A stretch of 64,000 nt of DNA, from contig NW_004451510.1 of assembly GCF_000321225.1 (NCBI RefSeq), positions 272,691 to 336,690 of the forward strand. Direction: 5' to 3'. Under the pieces are notes generated by a model, which saw only the letters and a list, made by a program, of their open reading frames with translations, was not told the origin of the DNA and ran no database searches. Source of the DNA: Odobenus rosmarus divergens. Taxonomy: Eukaryota > Chordata > Mammalia > Carnivora > Odobenidae. Below, in pieces: positions 57,046 to 64,000 of this stretch. The stretch's first letter is position 1; the number at the start of each line of letters is the position of its first letter. A program made the translations under genes and the position numbers.

Positions 57046-57769
57046 CAGCTCTGCTCACCCAATGGCCAGAGTAATTAAATTTGCTTTTGAAACCTGGAAA
57101 AGAAAACTGCCTCCCGATGCTAGGATACATTTCATGGAGATGGTGAGAACATCAGAGTGGCAAGTTACAGTAGCTTCCAAGGTGGTCAGAGCTACTAGAT
57201 TTGGCATCATAACAATGAGACCAAGCAAGAGTTTAGAGATAAATCAACTTAACTTTGTTATTGTTGTCCAAGTCCTTGGCTATAGCTAAGACTATTGCGG
57301 TCAAGGATAAGGAAAAATTACATGATAAATAGTATAAAGGGCAAATGTAAACTTGGTGTTTACAGCCATGAAATTGGGATACTATGAAGAGACGGAAAGG
57401 CAGGAAGATCAATCTCATTGGCCTGGACCAATACCTCAGTTTGTTCTGGTTCCGTCTACAGAGAGCAAGGCCTACCTCTTTCTTTTCATTTTATTGAGCA
57501 GACATTTACCAACCAAGATTGTATTGGCCCAGGATAGAGAAAGCAAATGAAGGAGAAACATGACCATTTTCACCCCATTCCATGCATAGAAGAAACAAGA
57601 CTTCTTTGTGCCTCAAGAGGACTGAACTTAGAGTGAATGGATAAAAATTATTGGGTGATAGCACTTGTTATAATATGAAGAAGTTATTAATAATAGTGGA
57701 TAATATTTTAAAAATGAAATGGGCTACTTTGTGAGACAGTAATCTCCTTGTCAGCAAGAGCACTGGATC
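57046..57769. other. No recognised feature
   Basis: Nothing recognised in this stretch. Confidence 0.4.
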
Positions 57770-58095
57770 AGAAACTAATTTAGATATTGTTTGTACAGTG
57801 TGTGTTCCCTTAGCTAAATTGTGTGCAATTTAATTGATTAATTCAGGAACACAATCTGTATTATGCAGATTATTATTAGTTATAATATGATAACTAACTG
57901 TGTGTGCATAGTAAAAATTTTGCAGGAAGCATAGTAATACATAGATTTTAAGTGGCTGCTTGCTTAATTTGCATTGCATTCTTTTGTTCAATATATGTGA
58001 TTGTAAATTATTTTACAATTTTGTTTTGTGAAGTTTTGCAATATAATTTGAATTATGTTCATTTTTTTAAACAGTGTGCAGTATAGGTAATATGG
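57770..58095. other. AT-rich repeat-free block, candidate conserved element
   Basis: Clustered words such as TTTAATTGATTAATTC, ATTATTATTAGTTATAATAT and TTAATTTGCATTGCATTC (octamer-like ATTTGCAT) occur without a repeat signature. This is only a candidate. Confidence 0.28.
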
Positions 58096-58810
58096 AAGTA
58101 TATATTCAACTGTGACTAGTTCAATTAAATTAATTGCCTTTAAGACACAATGTTTTATAAAGTAAGGTTTCTTATGATTAAAGCTCTAACAACTATAGGT
58201 CACACAGCCCGTGGAGAAGGGCTGATCACGCTGGGCAATATTAGACTAGATTCTCTAAGATGATTGTCAGTTCTTCAGTTGTGTGATTCTAATAATCTTA
58301 GAAAGTTAACTGATGGGGATGGAGTTCCTTCTACTGGGAACATTTCCCCTAATCCCACCCCACACCCTTTGCCTGAATTCCTCCTTCTTATTATTTAGGT
58401 CTCAGAGCTTCTGGGAGTAAATTTTAGAGGGAAAGGATCAGTAGTTTGGTTTCAGGCATATTAGAATTTTAGATGCTTCTTTGACACTCAAAGAAAGCTG
58501 TGAGTTGGAGGCTGAGTCTGGAACGAGGGAAGAGAGATCACTGGATGGTGCCTATTTCCATGAGATTTAGATAAGATTAGCAAGAAACAAGGTAGATAGA
58601 GGAGGGAGGAGAGCCCAGCAAGCATCTGGACCTCTCGGACATTTAGAGATCCAGTAGAGAAGACAGAGATGCAACAGCCGGTGAGGTAGGAGGAAATTCA
58701 GGTGAGCGTATATAGATGGTGAAACATCAGACAAGCTCAAATTGAGGGACAGTCTACAAAATAATAAGTGGCCTGGAGTCTTCAAATATATCAAGGCCAT
58801 GTATGATAAG
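58096..58810. other. Mostly unrecognised
   Basis: 58485-58720 has GAGGGAG-type wording resembling parts of antisense L2, but too weakly to call. Confidence 0.35.
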
Positions 58811-58904
58811 AAAAAGTGAGAAACTGTTCTAGATTAAAAAGAATAAAGAGACATCACACATAATGCAATGTGTGATCTCAGATTGGACCCTGGTATAAAA
58901 ATTA

Positions 58905-58928
58905 CATATATATATATATATATATATA
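58905..58928. repeat. (TA)n microsatellite
   Basis: Alternating TA for about 24 bases. Confidence 0.92.
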
Positions 58929-59116
58929 AAACTATAAAAGACATTATTGGAACAATTGGCAAAATTTGGGTAAAGTCTGTAGATATGATAATATTATTTA
59001 TTTCAATGTTAATATCCTGATTTTGATAACTCTAACGCAGTTGTATAAGAGAGTGTCTTTGGTTGTTAAAGGAGCCTAATATTTGGAATGTGTTCTCAAA
59101 TAATTCAGAAAAAATA

Positions 59117-59139
59117 TTATCTATCTATCTATCTATCTA
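59117..59139. repeat. (ATCT)n microsatellite
   Basis: Five ATCT units. Confidence 0.92.
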
Positions 59140-59217
59140 GACAAAGATAAGGCAAATGGATTCTTTGGGGAAGAATGAGTGAAAGGTATATGATAATTAC
59201 TGTACTATTTTTACTAC

Positions 59218-59377
59218 TTTTTTTTTTTGAGAGAGAGCGAGAGGGAGAGGGAAGATCCCAAGCAGACTCTGTGCTGAGTGCAGAGTCTGACTCGGGGCTC
59301 CATCCCATGACCCTGAGATCATGACCTGAGCCAAAATCAAGAGTCTGACACTTAACCCACTGAGCCACCCAGGCACC
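59218..59377 (-). mobile_element. CAN-SINE, older subfamily, nested in L1M
   Basis: The T-run, the GAGAGAGAGCGAGAGGGAGA block, CCCATGACCCTGAGATCATG and ACTGAGCCACCCAGGCACC are present. The L1M sequence resumes at the right side (GCAACTTCTTTTTACCTG), showing that the SINE landed in the L1M tail. The TSD is unclear. Confidence 0.9.
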
Positions 59378-59435
59378 TCTGCAACTTCTTTTTACCTGAA
59401 ATTACTTCAAACTAAAGATTTCTTTAAAAATTAGA
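59378..59435 (+). repeat. Old L1M 3' end, part 2
   Basis: TGCAACTTCTTTTTACCTGA and ATTACTTCAAACTAAAGAT are the terminus of the split L1M copy. Confidence 0.6.
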
Positions 59436-61194
59436 AAACTAGTAGAGAAAATGAAAATACAGGCACATGTCTCTGTCATTCATCAGTTTATAGACTGAGA
59501 AATGTGGCCCTTCATGGCCCTTACCACTTACCATATGTTGTACATATGTCTTTTAACTTCACACGTGACTTTCAGTCTTCTTTCTGCTTCAGAAATTCAG
59601 AACAAGTTCTCGAGACTCAAGGTGCCTTAGACCCTTTTTCCCATAGAAGGATTTCTAATGATCCCGGATACAATTAAGCCCTGATGAAAGAGTACTTCAG
59701 TATGGTTTATGGGCCTATTCGGGTTGACATATAAGTCTATTAAAATGACTTTTCTCATGAAGGGATTCTTTGATACATTAGAACAACAATGATATTATTG
59801 TCACTCATCCATTTCATTCCAAGAGCCAGAGCTATATATAAGTCATAAGAATGCATTCATAAGAGCTGGAAAACACAGCTTTGTGAGATTGACAAGAAGA
59901 CATTTTAGTATTAGAACAGGCACGCTTTCTGAAGAGCATTTCAGAAATTGGGGTCAAGAAAATGGCAGCTGGGTCTGTAGGATATTCACATCAGCACTTT
60001 TTCCCTTTAACATTTGCAGTCTTACAGAGGTCAGAAATTATATCTTTGTTTCCCTCGGATTTTCTTGCCCTCTCCGACATCTGAGTGATTCCTTAGTTGT
60101 CACTCACCAACAAAGACTTCACATTTACCAGAGGACTTGAGAGCAAATTCCTCAGGCCTTCAAACCACGGATGATTAGAAAAGCCAGCATTTAGTAATTA
60201 AACCATGAAATGAATGTGAACCACGGAATATTTGGAAGGTTATTGCAGAATGTGCCCAGCAGCTGTCAAGCATGAAGGACTTCTCCTCCAAGAGAAGCCC
60301 TTCAGTCTTCAAGATGTCCAGGGGACCCCTCTAGCGATGTTGCAGTTTTTCCCTAGCTGGAGATTTTCTAGTACTTCTTAATAGCTAATATAAATCATCA
60401 AATTTCATAATGGTAGACAGGCATCCCAGGGTTGGCTTAATATGTATCATCTAGCAATTTGCAGTATGACCTACTGGGTAACTCTGCATAAGTTATTTTG
60501 ATCAGTTTATGCAGCATAATGATAATGGCTTTCGAAAATTGCTTGTTTTTCCTTTTGTGTGATAGATTTACTGCTTGGGATTCTGAGGGGGCTCAGAGAC
60601 TCATAACTTTGGAGGAATACTGAGCCTTCACCCCTCTGTGTTAAAACATGAAAATTCTCATGAATCAAGAAAATGTACTCTGTATTTCCAGAGTTTACAC
60701 AATCACAGGACACCCATCAAAATATGTCTGCTGAGAATATTTACTAATATCTGCTTCTGTATTAGCATTTCCTGTCAGGGTCCCCATGTTGAATGATAAT
60801 TATTGTTTTATTCATGAAGCATAATTCTTTTTTCAGTTGGATTAATGATCAGGCTTTTTCTAGATTGGTGCTCTTCTTTCAGCTCAGAAGACTTACACAA
60901 AATTAAAGAAAAAAGAAATGAAAATGACAGTACAGTAGGCCCTTTTTTAACTTTACCCAAGGCAAATGAATGAAGACTATTCCATCTTTATTCTACTGTT
61001 CTCACAAGTATCAATAAATATTCAGAAAATAGTCCCAGGGTATCGTCATGAGCACTTTGATCGGGGTAATCAAGAATAACATATTTTGCTAAGTTTACCA
61101 CTCTATCATATCTCTGTTCTTTTTGGTAAGGCAGAGCAGATGGTTGACCAACCAAAAGGAATTTAGAGTCTGTATGATGGTCCTCAGGCCTTCA
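59436..61194. other. 1.8 kb without recognised features
   Basis: Nothing recognised in this stretch. Confidence 0.45.
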
Positions 61195-61345
61195 AATGTG
61201 GGCTGAGGGTCAGCAGTATCATCACTGCCTGTGAGCTTGGTAGAAATGCAGACTCTCAGAACTGTGGAGCTAGAAACTTAATCTTAGTAAGGGTTGCCAA
61301 GGGGCTTGTGTTCACACTGAAGTTTGAGAAGCATTGCTGCAGGTG
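61195..61345 (+). mobile_element. MER5A-like hAT-Charlie element
   Basis: GTCAGCAGTATCATCACTGC, GAGCTTGGTAGAAATGCAGA, CTCTCAGAACTG and CACTGAAGTTTGAGAAGCAT are MER5A landmarks in consensus order. Confidence 0.82.
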
Positions 61346-61429
61346 ACAGAGAATGCTTTATGAGGAGTTTGGGGCAGGGAAAGATGTGAAAAGGAAAGGT
61401 ATATCGTTCAGGCACCAGTGGTATTTCAA

Positions 61430-61590
61430 TAAATCCTCATGAAGAACTTCTATTATCTTCTTTGCAGAAAGAGGAAAGCTGACACCTGAGGAGGTTAATT
61501 ATATCACCTAAAGTAATGATTCAATAAATGGCAAAGCAAGAATCTAGACTCTGGTATTTCTAGTTCCAAAGAATGTCTGACTCCATTTTG
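61430..61590 (-). repeat. Degenerate MIR, antisense
   Basis: GAAGAACTTCTATTATCTTC, AGAGGAAAGCTGACACCTGA and TGGCAAAGCAAGAATCTAGA resemble antisense MIR. Confidence 0.6.
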
Positions 61591-64000
61591 TGACCACGTG
61601 ATTTCATCAGTGTTGAGTTTTAGAAAGTTAAAGTCCATGAAGAGGGTTGAGGCTGCTTCTTATCTGGAAACTACCCCTTTTGCTCTTGTGAGGACTGAAT
61701 AAGATAGTTTAGGGAACGTGAGGGACATATGCCAGGGAGGTGCTAATTGTTATTATTAGTCACCAAACACTAGAGTCTTTGCTGCACTCCTCTCTCCAGG
61801 CTATGCTTATAAAACCAAGTGTCTCCATGGTCTCTTTCCCCTTTAATACCCAAATATCAGCTATCTGAGTTGTCTTCATAAGTGACTGTGGAAAGTCTGG
61901 TCTTTTATTTTATCCCCCCTCCAAGAATATCTAAAAATGCCAGAGGCTTGTTTACATGTTTGATGATCTCCACGCAGTTTTCACTTTTTAATTTTACCAG
62001 CCTTCTGTTTGATATCTCCTTCCTCAGTGGTCTCACCCTAACAATGGGCACAGACATCTCTATTAATTCCCCAAAGGACAGTTTAGATCAATGTTTGGGA
62101 ACAAGACAAGGAAATGACAATGAAGAAAATATAACTGGACCCCAAGCAACTTTTTAGTCTCCTTTAGTCTCCTCTTCTCCTTCCTTAGCTTCAGTTTGTT
62201 CTGATGTCTCAGGGGTCAATCTCACCTCTCTCCATGTGGGTGTTTTGGCCGTTTCCACTCTGCCTTGAAAACAGGCTCCCAGCTTGCTCCTGGGTCAGCA
62301 AGAGGGGAAAAGAGTTTTTATCTCCCCCAATTCCAGACTTGTGTTTTTCTTCCCCAGGATTTGTGAAAATGGAAATGTTCATTTCCTTTAGAGGAAATAT
62401 CAATCTCTATCCAAAGGGTGTAAACTGGCCTCCATGTCTAAATTAGGCAATTGTAGTACTCAACATTTCATTTCCTGTTTGGCTAATTCAAGCTAAAATA
62501 ACTCCATGGCAGTGGATACCAGAGCATGAAGATAGATCCCCCTAGCCCTCCAGCATTTCATTCCTCCTGATGTGGCTTGGATCCTAATTAGTAAGAAGCT
62601 ACTTTTCAAACACACCTATACATTAAGAACAAATATCTTTCTTACAAAGGGAAGCCTGGAGTCTAAACAACATTTAATATCTTGGGCTGAATTAGGCCTT
62701 CTCAAGGACAGTGAGTAGATACTACATCTGCATAACTCAATGGGCTTAGTAAACCCATCCTACACTATCCATAATGACTGGCGCAAGACACTGCACATAG
62801 AACAGATGTGATTACGGGTGGGTATATATGTGCGTATGTGTGTGAAGAAGTAACCACAAGGTTATAGAAAAAATAAATCCATCCAACTGCTATATTCTTT
62901 GACAGCCTGTTGACACAATAAATCACAGAAACTGGCCGTACCCAAACACTGATTCATAGCTCCTGTTTGATTTAAAGGTCACTCTATATTAAGGATTGGA
63001 GGAGTGGTCTCCAAAGAGGGTACACAGACCCCAAAGACAAATTTTACATCTACCTTGAAAGCAAAAACCTCAAGTAATCTATCAAATGGCACAATAAGCC
63101 TCAACAATTTTAATATATTTCTCCCCCATGAGCTACTCTATCGAACCCATGCCCTGTTGTTTGCCTTGGATACAAGCTGAAGACTCTGCATTCACACCTC
63201 TGAAAATTATTCAAGTTACGTTTAGCCACAGAAGAGGTTTTTCTGTCCCTTCTGGATGGAATTTATTTTTTAAATTTGGAGTTTGAAGGAGTAGGGAGAA
63301 AGAGAAAAGGACACTTTACTGAGTTTTCTGCTTTTGAGGACACACACCCTTACGTACCTAGAAGCTATGGGCTTAGTCCCTAAAAATGCACTCACAGATA
63401 ACACTGAAAAAGTAATTTGACCTGATACAGTCTTTCAAACCTTTCGTGGACATCCTCCATGAAGACTTTTAATTTAAAATTATTTATTTTAGAGAAATGG
63501 GGATAGACAATAACTTGGTATCTCTAAGTGGAAGCAAATGTTAATACCTTCACGATAGCAGAAGACTTGATGCCTCTAAAGAGTAATCTCAGCATCATCT
63601 TGCTTCAGTCTGAGGTAAAAGATGGACTTCCTCCGTTACCAAGATGGTAACAACAACCAAGTTGTTGACCAGATTTATCCCTACAGTAGTTGATGCTAGA
63701 TACCTACGGCTCGAATGGCTTTTGAAAGTGGGAAGGGGCTATAAATCAATGGTTGAATATTGCTAGTTTCTGTGGCTTAGTCTTCAAAACGGAGGCAAGG
63801 ACAGTAGCAATTTAAAGGATTCAGTTTCTTAGTGACCAGGTACTTCCTTTTTCACACATACACTTAACTCACTGGGTGATGGTGAGTGTGACAATCACTC
63901 AGGCACTTTGAACACTTGCAAAGTGTTCTATCACAGTAACCGATGGAGGTTCTTTAATGGAGGCTTCCTCATGACTTATCTTTTCTTCTGGTAAAGGGAC
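61591..64000. other. 2.4 kb without recognised features
   Basis: I see no exon, RNA or repeat family here. Frames of 80-91 codons (61882-62157, 62204-62446) lack any recognisable motif. Confidence 0.45.

Larger units (their letters stand above)
58815..59217 (+). repeat. Old L1 (L1M-type) 3' end, part 1
   Basis: AGACATCACACATAATGCAA, AAAGACATTATTGGAACAAT, TGGCAAAATTTGGGTAAAGT and AGAGAGTGTCTTTGGTTGTT follow an L1M tail. A (TA)n run at 58905-58928 and (ATCT)n at 59117-59139 interrupt it. It continues at 59378 after the SINE. Confidence 0.7.

Overview
This window looks like intergenic or deep-intronic DNA from a mammal. I found no convincing protein-coding exon, no functional RNA gene, and nothing bacterial or plasmid-like. 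The host is most likely an arctoid carnivore (bear, seal or mustelid group). The lysine-tRNA-derived carnivore SINE (CAN-SINE, SINEC) is present about a dozen times in the arctoid-like form, whose left half reads CATGATCCCAGGGTCCTGGG. The L1 5' UTR and 3' UTR sequences are also of the caniform type. I saw neither the canid-specific SINEC_Cf form nor the typical felid form. The subgroup is inference; the window does not name a species.

Layout, left to right. Positions 1-2531 hold the 5' part of a near-full-length L1 on the minus strand: 5' UTR with a YY1-type motif, a broken ORF1, and the ORF2 endonuclease region, cut by the window edge. From 2.5 to 16.4 kb there is mostly unrecognised sequence with SINEs, an L1 inserted by twin priming (6837-7980), a microsatellite inside an LTR-like repeat, an L2 copy carrying a 23-base tail-only retroposon, a MER20-like DNA transposon, an L1ME piece and an MLT1 LTR. 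From 16.4 to 31.7 kb lie old MIR, L2, MLT1, MER20-like and L1M/L1ME copies, a chimeric processed retrocopy (28971-29322) and an insertion that is only poly(A) (30225-30237). From 31.7 to 45.8 kb there are long unrecognised stretches, several young SINEs with perfect target-site duplications, simple repeats, an L1M fragment and another MLT1. From 45.8 to 64 kb there is a long L2 with a nested SINE, a Tigger-type element with TA flanks, L2 and MIR remnants, a solo LTR, two more L1M tails (one split by a SINE) and a MER5A copy; the last 2.4 kb is unrecognised.

No genes work together here. The biology visible is a record of retrotransposition: CAN-SINEs and orphan tails flanked by direct repeats, at sites of the kind L1 endonuclease prefers. 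The most informative observations are the two minimal insertions (tail only), the twin-primed L1 with an internal in-frame duplication, and the retrocopy that begins with antisense L1 3' UTR. I did not find a new biological system. A few repeat-free blocks are offered only as conserved-element candidates, because conservation cannot be judged from one sequence. Repeat family names are from recognition by eye and should be confirmed with RepeatMasker or Dfam.
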